In this document: positions 10,023-18,900 of the stretch, piece by piece
Layout of the letters: every line of letters starts with the position of its first letter
Numbering within the stretch: the stretch's first letter is position 1
Assembly (NCBI GenBank): GCA_905235675.1
Contig: CAJONC010000027.1
Location: 1 to 64,000, forward strand
Direction of reading: 5' to 3'
Origin: an uncultured Bacteroidales bacterium
Lineage (GTDB): Bacteria; Bacteroidota; Bacteroidia; Bacteroidales; UBA932
Length of the DNA: 64,000 nucleotides
The notes under the pieces: model-generated
Told to the model about the DNA's origin: nothing
Databases searched by the model: none
Seen by the model: only the letters and a program-made list of their open reading frames with translations
Program-made: the position numbers and the translations under genes

Positions 10023-10093
10023 AGACATGTTTTGGCCAAACAAAATGTCACTATTTGGCCAAAACAGCGTAAAAATGGGCACATTTGGCCAAA
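10003..10093. repeat. Cluster of four TTTGGCCA(AA) palindromes
   Basis: TTTGGCCA occurs at 10003-10010, and the full 10-bp palindrome TTTGGCCAAA at 10031-10040, 10054-10063 and 10084-10093. Centre spacings are 23-30 bases and the flanks are AT-rich. The first copy lies inside the toxin gene's last codons. Such a cluster could be a protein-binding array, a recombination site or part of a 3' end structure; the sequence alone does not decide. Confidence 0.75.
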
Positions 10094-10176
10094 TAAGCTA
10101 CAGAGCGCCAGTGAGGCCAGAGAAAACAAAAGCAGTGAAATGACTCTTTTCATGAGTCTTTGCTGATTAAGACAGT

Positions 10177-10247
10177 ACAGTTACAGATTCAGCGCATGCG
10201 TATTCTTTATCTCGTCCATGACGAAGGTGGAGAGGATGCTGCCGATG
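10177..10247. repeat. 71-bp direct repeat, left copy (fragment of the lrp 3' end)
   Basis: This stretch is identical over 71 bases to 20448-20518, which holds the last 22 codons and stop of lrp plus 4 downstream bases, in the same orientation. Outside these bounds the two copies diverge at once. Here it is a non-coding orphan between the AbiE module and the outer-membrane protein gene. It marks the left border of the accessory island. Confidence 0.95.
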
Positions 10248-10262
10248 CCGTGGGTGGAGCAA

Positions 10263-11459
10263 TCAGAAATCCAGGCCTATGCCGAATGTGATGCCAAGGT
10301 TTTGGAATGCTATTGTGAAGACATTGAGTGTGGTGGCGAAGTACTTCCGGTTGAACAGCAGCCCTGCCGAAAGCGCCATGCCTGCCGATGAGAGATCCTG
10401 CATCTTCGCCCAGTTTCCATCGCTATCTTCCCAAAAAACGCGGCGAAAACCATATCCTGCTGTGACATAGGCATCCAGACACGGAATAATGGAACGGCTT
10501 CCTCCCGCAGTCAGCATCATACACGAATGACGGGTTTGCCCTGAAGGCCAGATGAAGCCTCCGGAAGGCACAGTCCCGTCGCTGATTGCGGTAAATGAAT
10601 ATTCCGGCGTTGAAAAGTCGGACTGAAAAGCAATCACAGCCCCCCACTGCTTTCTGACACTTGCCATTGCGCCGACGACAAAGTCGGGTGCAAAGCCTGC
10701 TGTCATGAGCAGATTTTTCTTTAACTTCTGCGGAGGAACGGGGAAAGGGGTGTATATAGACGGGCATCCGTTCGCCAGCCTGTTTTCGCAAGAAGGAGCA
10801 ACAGCAATCGCTTCTCCGAAAGAATGACAGGGTGCCATCAACTCAAGCTGCGGTTTTACTGCAACCGGAATTTCCTGCGCCGTATCTTCCTTGGCAATTT
10901 TTACCTTGGTTACACGTTCAGGTTCTGCATAAATATCCCCGACAATGCGCCGGATTGCAGATACTTCGTTTTCGATATGTGTCATAGGTACCTGCAGCGA
11001 AGCAATTTCCGTCCCTTCGTGCGACAGCAACCACGAGCGGATTTCTTCCTTTCCAGGCAATTTATGCCCCGAGGGGAGACTTAGAAGATAATAGTATGCC
11101 CAGATATAATAATTCTTCCGGACGGAATCGGTTCCGGCATTCCGTCCTTCTGTAAGAATACCGGCAGCCCGGGTTTGACGTACCTGAAATATTCTGTCCA
11201 AAGTGGTTCCACTCAAAGACATGGAATATTTTCCCTGTGAATTCTGTTCAATCACCTCTTTGGAAATGTCAGCCCTGTAGGTGCTGAGGACTGCAGGATT
11301 CTCAAAAGGAACAGAATTGTGAATCTGCATTAAAAGCGCATCCAGCGCAGCTTCCCGGGTATTTCCACTGCCAAAGTAATCCCTGTGGATATAATCCTGA
11401 CACTTCGCACTAAAGACAAAGTTCAGGAAAACACATATCACAAAGACGCTCCTTTTCAT
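10263..11459 (-). CDS. Secreted protein with LPP20-like N-terminal region and outer-membrane-barrel-like C-terminal region
   Basis: A 398-residue protein starting with a cleavable signal peptide (MKRSVFVICVFLNFVFSAKC). The next about 150 residues resemble LPP20/FlgT-like domains: a GSGNTREAALDALL segment, then a strand-rich region ending in YYIWAYYYLL. A linker follows (about 150-240). The last 160 residues alternate aromatic and glycine-rich strands and end in GLDF with a terminal phenylalanine, as outer-membrane barrels do. It is coupled to the upstream lipoprotein gene by a 1-base TGATG overlap. Function unknown. Confidence 0.55.
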   Translation of the reverse strand: MKRSVFVICVFLNFVFSAKCQDYIHRDYFGSGNTREAALDALLMQIHNSVPFENPAVLSTYRADISKEVIEQNSQGKYSMSLSGTTLDRIFQVRQTRAAGILTEGRNAGTDSVRKNYYIWAYYYLLSLPSGHKLPGKEEIRSWLLSHEGTEIASLQVPMTHIENEVSAIRRIVGDIYAEPERVTKVKIAKEDTAQEIPVAVKPQLELMAPCHSFGEAIAVAPSCENRLANGCPSIYTPFPVPPQKLKKNLLMTAGFAPDFVVGAMASVRKQWGAVIAFQSDFSTPEYSFTAISDGTVPSGGFIWPSGQTRHSCMMLTAGGSRSIIPCLDAYVTAGYGFRRVFWEDSDGNWAKMQDLSSAGMALSAGLLFNRKYFATTLNVFTIAFQNLGITFGIGLDF

Positions 11460-12022
11460 CAAAATGCTTTCCTGAAATCTGCCGACAATGCTTCCAAGCG
11501 TGCCCTTTGAGATGCAGTAGGCGTCCCTGTCGCCTCATTCAGTTTACATACTATGCTTTTCTGAAGAGCTGACAAATTATCAAAATCCTTGCGGGAAAGA
11601 CGATGGCCTCTGCAGGATTTGCAACGGTCGCACAGTTCCCCATAACTTTGGATGACTTGTTCCCAAGACTGTCTGTCCTGTTCCAGACAATCCTCCACTA
11701 TATTCCGCCAGAAATAGTACAAACTGTCTTTTTGCTTGGATTTGGCCAGGATTCTTCCATTTTTGCCGCAGATATAAAAATTATCGTCTCCGTCAAGCAG
11801 GGCATAATCGCTATCCAGAAACTCGATTGAAGCATAGTCCGATGGAAGAATCAGGGTGCCATTCATATCCACCAACCCGTATTTCCCGGCTTGCCTGATG
11901 ATTTCCGTTCCGTTGAAACATGCCCAACGGCCCTCAATCGGGACAGAAACCGACGCAGGTGCAGATTCAGTACATGCAGCTGCAAGTAAGCAAAGTACAA
12001 CTATGAAACCGAGCCTTCGCAT
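11459..12022 (-). CDS. Lipoprotein with degenerate WG-like repeats
   Basis: A 187-residue protein with a lipoprotein signal ending in LLAAAC. Two short segments resemble WG repeats (KYGLVDMNGTLILPSDYASI and the following FYICGKNGRIL). The C-terminal half is helical and contains a CDRCKSC cluster, which could bind a metal or form disulphides. It is the first gene of a two-gene unit with the downstream outer-membrane protein and is divergent from the kinase gene. A minus-strand -7-like box (TATTTTTG, 12029-12036) lies only 6 bases before the ATG. Confidence 0.55.
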   Translation of the reverse strand: MRRLGFIVVLCLLAAACTESAPASVSVPIEGRWACFNGTEIIRQAGKYGLVDMNGTLILPSDYASIEFLDSDYALLDGDDNFYICGKNGRILAKSKQKDSLYYFWRNIVEDCLEQDRQSWEQVIQSYGELCDRCKSCRGHRLSRKDFDNLSALQKSIVCKLNEATGTPTASQRARLEALSADFRKAF

Positions 12023-12049
12023 ATTCTACAAAAATACAAAAAATTTACG

Positions 12050-12057
12050 TATATTTG
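12050..12057 (+). promoter_or_regulatory. Candidate -7 box of the kinase gene
   Basis: TATATTTG fits the TAnnTTTG consensus and ends 10 bases before the kinase ATG. No clear -33 TTTG is present at the usual distance. The 45-base divergent spacer also contains the opposite-strand TATTTTTG box of the lipoprotein gene. Confidence 0.4.
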
Positions 12058-12067
12058 TTTTTTGGTT

Positions 12068-12958
12068 ATGGCAGCTATTTCAAACACGACTCCTCCATCA
12101 GGATTCTTTTCGGATTGGGAGACACATAGGGCGGAGGAAAATCTGTCGTTGGAACCCATTTCAAGTGTCAGTTCGGGAATAACCTGTCTACTTAAAAGCC
12201 GTGCAGGAGGGCGTATCCGACTATACAAAGTCCTCACTCCTGAGCACAGAGACAATATGCTTTACGAAAGCATTCTGAGAAAAGAATTTGAAATCGGTTT
12301 TTCCCTTACCCATCCCGGAATTTGCGCCTATTATGCCTACACTCCTTTGGATACTTATGGTAATGCGATAGAACTTGAATGGGTGGAAGGATGCACTTTG
12401 CGTGAATGGCTTCACACCAATCCGTCGCGGGCAAGACGCTCTGCCATTCTCGACGAATTGCTTGATGCTCTGGCATATATGCATCGGAAACAAGTCATAC
12501 ACAGGGATCTGAAACCGGAGAATATTATGGTTACATATCAGGGGGAGCACGTAAAAATCATAGATTTCGGCTTTTCCGATTCCGACTCCCATATCATAAA
12601 TAAAGGCGCTGCCGGAACCAGGGCCTATGCCGCCCCTGAACTGCTGCAAAACGGGACTGCAGATGAAAGGAGCGACATCTGGTCAATAGGTGTCATTATG
12701 GAAGAACTGGTTCCGCATTTGTCACATATCGCAAATCGGTGCCGCGCTAAAGAACCATGTAAACGTTATCAAAATATACCCGAACTTCAGAGAGCCATTG
12801 CCCGCAGGAAAAAAATGTGGATAATTCCTTCGTGCATCACCGTGATTCTTGCCGCCGTTCTTGCCTGGCATTTCCGTACTTTCGGCGATAACGCCGTGGA
12901 TGGCCTCGTGCGTCAGGCGGAAGAGGCTATTTCTATTGCAATTTCTTTATCAGAGTGA
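12068..12958 (+). CDS. Membrane-anchored Hanks-type Ser/Thr protein kinase
   Basis: A 296-residue protein; the ATG at 12068 is preferred over a TTG at 12062. The kinase domain (about 25-245) has the lysine in RLYKVL, HRDLKPEN (H145, catalytic D147), DFGFSD (metal-binding D166), the APEL segment and DIWSIG. The glycine-rich ATP loop is poorly conserved (SSVSSGITCLLKS). One transmembrane helix (about 254-274) follows, leaving about 20 residues outside. Such kinases usually sense surface signals through the outer part, which is very short here. It is divergent from the lipoprotein gene, and its 3' end overlaps the opposing regulator gene by 26 bases. Confidence 0.88.
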   Translation: MAAISNTTPPSGFFSDWETHRAEENLSLEPISSVSSGITCLLKSRAGGRIRLYKVLTPEHRDNMLYESILRKEFEIGFSLTHPGICAYYAYTPLDTYGNAIELEWVEGCTLREWLHTNPSRARRSAILDELLDALAYMHRKQVIHRDLKPENIMVTYQGEHVKIIDFGFSDSDSHIINKGAAGTRAYAAPELLQNGTADERSDIWSIGVIMEELVPHLSHIANRCRAKEPCKRYQNIPELQRAIARRKKMWIIPSCITVILAAVLAWHFRTFGDNAVDGLVRQAEEAISIAISLSE

Positions 12959-13502
12959 TGCCGCTCCGATAACCTGCAACATACATGGGGGTGGTCTTCC
13001 CGTCCCTTTCTATGTGAGGGATATACATAGGAAAACCTTTTACGATTGCAGGCAAAACAAAGCGGTCGCCCTTGAGAAGGGAGGCATTTTGGACGGAAAC
13101 CACTTCGAAGCGATTGTTCCCAAGATACTTGAGCACTACAATACGGTTAGGGTCCCATCCCACCCTGATTTTTTCCCCTTCCAAAAGCGAATCCGCGCTT
13201 AAGCATTCTCCCGTAAGAAATCCGGAGACGAACTGGGGATCATTGTGAATCTCGGCGCAGAAATGGCCGAAATCCTGATAACCTATATAACGGCTGAGTA
13301 CGTCCAATGTGTAAATACGAGGATTGGACATATAATCCACATATCCCCACAGCCGTTTGAGGGTTGATGATGACACAAGTTCTGAAGTTTCATTCTCAAT
13401 GTCTTCTGACAAGTTTGCAAAATCAGAAGCGTGTGAGACACTTCCAAAGCGGGACTCCACTTGCATAAGGAGCACGTGTATTTCCGGGATTTGATCACTC
13501 AT
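12933..13502 (-). CDS. Putative regulator with a Bacteroidetes HTH-like N-terminal domain
   Basis: A 189-residue soluble protein. Its N-terminal 90 residues contain SSSTLKRLWGYVD followed by RIYTLDVLSRYIGYQDFGHF. I know this pattern from many uncharacterised Bacteroidetes proteins, where it looks like a small DNA-binding domain. The C-terminal half is strand-rich, with a GDRFVLP segment, and could be a sensory or oligomerisation domain. It is the last gene of the fimbrillin operon, 4 bases after the repeat lipoprotein gene. A regulator of the island is a fair inference, not shown. Confidence 0.5.
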   Translation of the reverse strand: MSDQIPEIHVLLMQVESRFGSVSHASDFANLSEDIENETSELVSSSTLKRLWGYVDYMSNPRIYTLDVLSRYIGYQDFGHFCAEIHNDPQFVSGFLTGECLSADSLLEGEKIRVGWDPNRIVVLKYLGNNRFEVVSVQNASLLKGDRFVLPAIVKGFPMYIPHIERDGKTTPMYVAGYRSGITLIKKLQ

Positions 13503-13506
13503 AGAA

Positions 13507-15036
13507 TCATGGAGCAGTAAAGGAGAACAGTTCGCTGTGCCTGTATTCCCCGTTCAACGTAAAAAATGCATAGTAATAATAGGTCTTGCCTGAGGAAATG
13601 TCCCCGACAATCCTTTCGAATCCGTTTGCTGTGAGAGAGGCATTATATTCGATGAAGTCATATCGGTTCAAAGATAGGCCAAAGCCATATTCCGAGATTC
13701 CTTTCACACTGCTGAGAACAGCTTTCAATGAAGCGGAAGATCCATTTACCTCTGCCTCAAGACGCACGAAATCAACATCCCCTGACAGAACTTCCTGAGT
13801 ATAGAAATCAAGCACTTCCGAGACTGTCCTCCCGCCTTCGTTTACCGCAAAAGCATAAAAGCGGTAATGACTTCCGGGATCAAGGCCATCCCAATCCAGG
13901 GACAGTCTCCCGTCGGGCAGCAATGTGCCATTCCTCTCCGTAAAATCCTCACCGTCACGGGCAAGGCCGAATCCGGAAGAAACTATCCCTTCCGTTCTTG
14001 AGAGCCGGGCACGCATGCTGACGCTTGTGCAAAGGGCCTGCGCGACAATATCGGAGAAATGAACCGAGGTATCTTCCTGTGTCCTGAAACTAAAGAAATC
14101 AGATGTGACACGTTCACCGTCAACTGAAACGAACGCATAGCAGGTATAGTTCATGCCCGGCAGCAGATTTTCGACTTTGACGGAAAAAGTGCCGTCATTC
14201 ATCACCGCACCATACTCTGCGGCGGCCCTACCTTCCCGTGAAAGTCCGAAACCACAATAGCCGACAAAGGCGGGAACGTCTACAGATGCACTAAGCACAA
14301 CCGACATCATATCCGGCTCCGCCGACAGAGAAAAAAAATGAACGACATGGACTTCCTTCTCTGTTCGGAAACGTACAGCTTCGGTATTAACGCGGACGGA
14401 ACGTTGGACGACCCAGGCCGTGAAGCAGTATTGCGAATCGGGTGCAAGACCTTCCAAAGTAAGCGAAATGCCGTTTCCAGAAACGGAAACGGGATAATCA
14501 GTGAAGTTGATACCGTCGGAAGAAACGGCAAATCCTGCCGAAACAACGTCGTCCGTTTCGCTCAGGGTAGCCAAAAGCACCGCTGAATTGACGGAAGGGA
14601 CAGCCTGCACGGAGGAGAAAACCACACTTGGCGGCTCAGGATCGGGATCAGGATTAGGATCAGGAATTTCCACCTTCAATGTGCGGAACGGCCTTGCAGG
14701 AGTTTGGATACGGGAAGTGCCATTTGCTATAAAAGCATAAAAAGCGTAATCGGTATCCGGCGTCAAACCGTCATGCGTTACTGAAAAATCCATACGCGAC
14801 GGATCCATGACAGCTGTGAATTCACGTATCATCCCGTCTTTGATGGTGCCGAAACCGCATGAGGTAAAATGTGCAGGGCCGTTGACGGAGGCGAAGAAAG
14901 TGACGGCATCCGTAGAAGGTATGACTTCTGTTGAAATGATTTGAGGCACAAGCATTACTAAATCGGGCTGTGCCGGTTTCCCGCAAGAGGAAACCAGCAC
15001 AACAACCAATAATAATATATGCCGCAAAGTCTTCAC
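13507..15036 (-). CDS. Surface lipoprotein with five fibronectin-III-like repeats
   Basis: A 509-residue lipoprotein (signal ending LVVVLVSSC). Behind the anchor it repeats a roughly 90-residue unit five times. Each has a variant of GFG.s.DG..f.e......g, then gL.pg..Y.fyAF, then a closing strand ending in FrT or its equivalent, the layout of fibronectin-III-like beta sandwiches. A DPNPDPDPEPP linker separates repeats one and two. No catalytic motif is visible, so an extended stalk or adhesin is likely. It lies 19 bases after the second fimbrillin gene. Confidence 0.7.
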   Translation of the reverse strand: MKTLRHILLLVVVLVSSCGKPAQPDLVMLVPQIISTEVIPSTDAVTFFASVNGPAHFTSCGFGTIKDGMIREFTAVMDPSRMDFSVTHDGLTPDTDYAFYAFIANGTSRIQTPARPFRTLKVEIPDPNPDPDPEPPSVVFSSVQAVPSVNSAVLLATLSETDDVVSAGFAVSSDGINFTDYPVSVSGNGISLTLEGLAPDSQYCFTAWVVQRSVRVNTEAVRFRTEKEVHVVHFFSLSAEPDMMSVVLSASVDVPAFVGYCGFGLSREGRAAAEYGAVMNDGTFSVKVENLLPGMNYTCYAFVSVDGERVTSDFFSFRTQEDTSVHFSDIVAQALCTSVSMRARLSRTEGIVSSGFGLARDGEDFTERNGTLLPDGRLSLDWDGLDPGSHYRFYAFAVNEGGRTVSEVLDFYTQEVLSGDVDFVRLEAEVNGSSASLKAVLSSVKGISEYGFGLSLNRYDFIEYNASLTANGFERIVGDISSGKTYYYYAFFTLNGEYRHSELFSFTAP

Positions 15037-15055
15037 GACACAAAGTTAAGCATTA

Positions 15056-15931
15056 TCACCAATTCTCAATCTGGCCCCCTATATCTATCGCAACCCTCTC
15101 GGGATTGTCGCTGAGGGTAATGGTGATGGTATGTTCAGTTCCGCTCTTGAACTGGACGGTGGAATCAAAAAGATACGAGATTTGTCCGCAGACAATTTCC
15201 ACCAACGGTACACGGTTGCTGAGGCGCTGGGGAACGACTATCGCCTCGAAACGGTCCACGGCAGCTTTTCTTGCCTTGATGGAAGTGCTGGGGCGATGAT
15301 TGTCTATCACCACGTCTCCCGTAGAAAGATCAACTTGCGCTTCCGTAATCGTGCTGTGAACATAAACAGCGACATCTTCCGGAAGTTCACCCTCATAATC
15401 TTCCCCCTTTACCAGTTTGACCGTCACCTTGCACATCTTATGCTGGAAAGCCATAGGCACCGATTCCGTACGGCTGACTCCGGCAACCTTCGCCCACAGG
15501 AAATCACTGGCCTCATAAGCGCTCATTCCTTCTGCTCCCCCGGTAATGGACTGGTCGCTTTGCACACTGAATGGCAATGCGTCCACGGAAACAACATCTG
15601 TTTTCGGATAATAGCCGTAAATGTCGAATTTACCTTCATCCCAGTAAACCTTCGGATCCAAAGTCCACGAGATGCCGCTGTTGGTGAGTGACAGGTTGCT
15701 TCCCCAGTTGCCTGCTATCTGCAAGGGTGACGGTTTTTCGTCTTTATACTTTGTGATAAATATTCCTATCTCGTCCCCGCTTTCAAAGCCGGCCGCGGTC
15801 GCTTTCACGGCGGCACTGGGGAAAATAGGCTCAAAAACCATTTCGTTTTCGACAGACAACAATGCGGATGGTGTTTTTTCACAGGAGAACGCCAAAGCGA
15901 GCAATGCTGCCAAAAATATTGTTTTTTTCAT
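15056..15931 (-). CDS. Fimbrillin (Mfa-like) family lipoprotein
   Basis: A 291-residue lipoprotein; I start at the ATG of MKKTIFLAALLALAFSC, 11 bases after the peptidase stop, and not at the earlier in-frame ATG. The body follows the Mfa-like/fimbrillin A pattern: ESGDEIGIFITKY, then VYWDEGKFDIYGYYP, QSDQSITGG, AYEASDFLWAKV and FQHKMCKVTVKLV, ending with a GTEHTITITLSD strand. Such proteins form shafts or tips of Bacteroidales type V pili, or are unpolymerised surface proteins. It is closely related to the neighbouring fimbrillins. Confidence 0.8.
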   Translation of the reverse strand: MKKTIFLAALLALAFSCEKTPSALLSVENEMVFEPIFPSAAVKATAAGFESGDEIGIFITKYKDEKPSPLQIAGNWGSNLSLTNSGISWTLDPKVYWDEGKFDIYGYYPKTDVVSVDALPFSVQSDQSITGGAEGMSAYEASDFLWAKVAGVSRTESVPMAFQHKMCKVTVKLVKGEDYEGELPEDVAVYVHSTITEAQVDLSTGDVVIDNHRPSTSIKARKAAVDRFEAIVVPQRLSNRVPLVEIVCGQISYLFDSTVQFKSGTEHTITITLSDNPERVAIDIGGQIENW

Positions 15932-15942
15932 AATAAATCCTC

Positions 15943-18900
15943 CTACCATTTGATTGCGGGACGCTCTCCCATGAATTTAGGCGCACTGTGTGCCTGTCCC
16001 ATAGGGACGTAGGTCTGTCCGGGAATAAAGCTTCTGGTGGCAAATGTACCGAAAGACACCAAAACGTCCTTCTCCACGAATTCGTCAAAGTCGAACGGCT
16101 CTCCGGCCAGAGCCTTGATGCGTTCCACGATGGCCTGGCGCGAGATGGTGCTGTAATAAGGGATGTCGTTGTTCATACAGCTGTTCTGCTCGCTTCGATA
16201 GACGCTGCGGGTGTGCATATAGCCTCCCTCGAACACATCCACAAAGGCACTGTACTTGGGATGGAAGATGAGATGGGCCCAATCCACTTCGCTCATCTTG
16301 CCGGTGAGGGAAAGGTTCCTGCCCCAGCCCATTGCCTTTGCCATTGCCAGCTCCGAATCATGAGGGCAGCAAGAACAGCTACAACCATCTATAAATTCGT
16401 TGTGGTAGATATATTCATCCAAAAGTTTACCGAACCCGTGGCCACCTGCCTCGTGCTGAATCACGCCGCGGAAATCCAGCGGATAACCGTAATTGCTCAT
16501 CGGACAGTAGGCAAGGGCAAGGCCGTCCTCATACATATAACAGATGCCGCCGTAATCGGTAGTGTTGGCCACCATGATAATCAGCGTTTCATTCAGATTG
16601 GCTTCACTTACCGTAGGAGCTTTGCAGGCATACTTAAAAATCTCGTTGTAGTCGCTGTCCCCGTTTCTTACGCCCAATGTCACCCCGCCCTTTGCTGATG
16701 TGTTGAAGCGGTTGTAGATGATGGTATTGATACTGCCGATGCCCGATTCCGGAGAAACGGAAATGGCCGTGTATACATTGAAGTAGTCCTTGTATGTCTT
16801 ATATGGCTCAATATCAAAATAATAGCCGTAAGCCTCATTGACATCGTCCAGCAACTTCCCTTCGCTGATATCCTTGGCATTGTAGCCATCGGCAAGAATC
16901 ACAATGTTCACTCCATTTCCCTTGGAGGCGTTCTGAAGGGTAATCACCTGGTCCTCAGCGTATTCATAGTTATACTGGGTAACTCTGCAGCGAGTACGGT
17001 AGTCCTTGTCCTTGAGTTTGAACACCACTTCTCCTTCACGCTCTTCGCTGCCCTGCGGCATCTGGGAGAAGGTGAGCTTTAATTCAGCCTTGCCCGTGCC
17101 GGAGGTGCGGTCCAGGCTCACCCAGTCCGGCTGGCTTTCCACTTCCCACTCATCGTCTGCAGTCAGCACCAGGTCGCGGGTGACGGAGGTGTTGATAGCA
17201 GTAGCCATCGAAGGACGGATGACTAAATTACGATAAGCGGAGATGCGCTTGAAGTCCTTCCAGCCGGTAGCCGACTGATATTGCTGGATGGCCGATTCCG
17301 GGACTTCCAATGTGAAATTATCTTTGGGGACGCCGTCAAATGCGCCGGACTGGATATACGGAGGTATCGCCCCTTTACAGACAATCCTGCCAATTCCATA
17401 GCAGCCCTGGAAGGCACCGCCGTCATCGTACCAGGATGGTTCATAACGGATGCTCTCCAGCGCGTCGGGGAAGATAACCCCTTCCAGACTCCAGCAATGA
17501 GCGAAGGCTCCGGCTCCGATGGACTGCACATTCTGGGGAATCTCCAGAACGCCCATCAGGCGCCAGTTGTAAGCGAAGGCGTGGTCTCCGATGCGGGAAA
17601 GGTTCTTGGGCAGGACCAGCTCCCCGGAGAAATCGCAGCCAAGGAATACTTCTGAGGCAATCACCTCCAAATCTTCGGGCAGGTTCAATTCTCCTTTTAA
17701 TGCCGTACCACGGAAAGCTCCGTCTCCAATAGTGGTAATGCCATTATGCAGAGTAAGAACACCATTAAATCCGGAACCGGAAAAGCAATTTACGGGGATA
17801 TCAGTTACACGCTGGGGAATCTCGATGGATCCCGTAAGATTAACGCAGTCACTGAATGCCATTTCTCCAATCAATTCCAGTTTACTGGGCAGTTTGAGAT
17901 TACCATACAACCCCCGGCATCCCATAAACGCGCCCATACCAATTTCTACGACATTTTCTGGAAGAGTCAGCTCGCAGACAAAGCCACAATTGTAAAAAAC
18001 GCCATCCCAATATCCGATATAGCCTTTCTTCGATCCTATTTTCTTCAGAGTGGACGGAAGGCGCAGCTGTCCATTTAAACTGCTACAGGACCAAAATGCG
18101 GCTTGCCCCAGTTCTTCCAATCCTTCGGGGAGAATTAAAGAGCCAGAAAGATTAATACAGTTATTAAAAGCGGCGTTGCCAATGATGCGCAATTTGTCCG
18201 GAAGGACCAAACGGGTAAGCGTCTCTTTGTTAGGAAGAGCTGTAGCCGGAATCATATCTTCCATGTTATTGCTATAGTCCATTGTTCCTTCTTCCAAATA
18301 TCCGCCTTCTCCGGCAACCAATTTCACTTCTTTCAGGTTCAGACTCTTGAGCTTGTCCATTTTATATCGCATCACGGCAAAGTCACGGCTGTTGATTTGT
18401 CCGGTGATTTTCAGGTTCTGCACCTGCGTCAGGTCTTTTCCGGCAGCCTCAATGCAAGCATCCAGCGTTCCGGCTTCCGGAACATTGATTATGACATATT
18501 CTCTGGCGACTGCATCATGGCTGATGGGGTCGTTTTCCCAGGGGGTGATGCTCTCACCTGTCAGGACAAATTCGTAGTCACCGGTCTCGGTGCGCTTGTT
18601 TACGGTGATGGTAAAGTTGTGCTGGCGCCCTGCCACGAAAGTGAAATCCTCGCCTTTACGAAGGGAGTAAGGCAGGCCGCCTACCGAAATGCTGAAGAGT
18701 GCATCCCCTGCAGCTATCGTCTGTGGGACTATGATGCAACGCCACTCATTGCCGTTTTTATGAGCTATGGTTCCTGTCGAAGGGCGGGTACCGGTCACGG
18801 AAACCTCGCCTGTTTTCAGATTGACGGACGATGTGCGTATGGCGCTCTCGGTAATAACACTTTTCTCCAGACCGGCCCACTCTGATGAATCAAAACCGCT

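Noticed and set aside
10003..10093. CRISPR array
   Set aside because: The repeat is only 8-10 bases with uneven spacing of 23-30, far shorter than CRISPR repeats, and no cas gene is present.
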